DNA of 6,134 nt from Sphingomonadales bacterium. Its GTDB lineage: Bacteria; Pseudomonadota; Alphaproteobacteria; Sphingomonadales; Sphingomonadaceae. How positions within the stretch are numbered: position 1 is the first letter of the stretch; each line of letters starts with the position of its first letter. Of the stretch, positions 6,042 through 6,134 are shown piece by piece. A program made the translations under genes and the position numbers. Where the stretch lies: the NCBI GenBank assembly GCA_018067055.1, contig JAGPVK010000416.1, positions 1 to 6,134 on the forward strand, in the 5' to 3' direction. Under the pieces are notes generated by a model that saw nothing but the letters and a program-made list of their open reading frames with translations, was not told the origin of the DNA and made no database searches.

Positions 6042-6134
6042 ATGAAAATTCGGGCTTTGCTGGCGCTTGCGGCTGGCGGATCACTATTGGCTGGTTGCGC
6101 AGCCTCTGCTGCGGACACAAATTCGGCCAGCGCG
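6042..6134 (+). CDS. Lipoprotein of unknown function (N-terminal 31 residues only)
   Basis: Only the signal sequence is inside the window; the frame runs open to the last base. It starts MKIRALLALAAGG with two positive residues and a hydrophobic core, followed by the lipobox LAGC at residues 16-19. Cys19 would be lipidated and become the mature N-terminus; Ala at +2 argues for the outer membrane rather than retention in the inner membrane. After the lipobox the sequence is a small, polar, Ala/Ser-rich linker typical of the start of periplasmic lipoproteins. The gene is 16 nt after the transporter stop with its own Shine-Dalgarno, so the two are likely one operon. A secreted or periplasmic peptidase would make sense next to a peptide importer, but nothing visible proves that. 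Confidence 0.85.
   Translation, partial: MKIRALLALAAGGSLLAGCAASAADTNSASA

Noticed and set aside
5219..6118. Open frame of 299 codons on the - strand opposite the peptide transporter
   Set aside because: It has the same cause, codon-register antisense of a gene poor in TTA, CTA and TCA codons. Its translation is rich in Gln, Arg and His and looks like no protein family, while the sense strand encodes a clear POT transporter.

Overview
The window looks like ordinary chromosomal DNA of a moderately GC-rich alphaproteobacterium, most plausibly a member of the Sphingomonadales (Sphingopyxis/Parasphingorhabdus-like). This assignment is inferred from the gene families, the PrsR-PrsT gene pair and codon use that largely avoids TTA, CTA and TCA. 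No phylogenetic marker is present. I see no insertion sequence, tRNA, rRNA, CRISPR array, integrase or obvious change in composition.

Bases 1-3241 (+ strand) are the downstream end of an exosortase/PEP-CTERM-type locus. A sigma-54-dependent response regulator of the PrsR type, missing its first few dozen residues at the window edge, is followed after 3 nt by a large TPR-repeat protein of the PrsT type. In other genomes this pair lies beside the sensor kinase PrsK, exosortase XrtA/EpsH and exopolysaccharide genes. Those genes would be expected just upstream of this window. The TPR protein has a hydrophobic N-terminal segment but no cysteine anywhere, so it cannot be the lipoprotein that the family name implies.

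Bases 3249-4276 (- strand) hold two genes facing back toward prsT: a YdjA-like FMN nitroreductase and, 80 nt downstream, a small YtrA-type GntR repressor. The repressor and prsT converge, with only 7 nt between their stop codons. A perfect 6-bp inverted repeat spans that junction.

Bases 4436-6134 (+ strand) hold a proton-coupled oligopeptide transporter (POT/PTR family) and, 16 nt later, the first 31 codons of a lipoprotein with a clear LAGC lipobox. The two are probably co-transcribed. The nitroreductase and the transporter are divergent, and the 159 nt between them carry two overlapping inverted repeats that are candidate operator sites.

Together the window covers the end of a surface polysaccharide/protein-sorting regulatory module, a small redox-enzyme plus repressor pair, and a peptide-uptake unit. 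I found no convincing undescribed system. The points most worth checking are the cysteine-free, short PrsT, the orphan YtrA-type regulator and the palindromic divergent promoter region.
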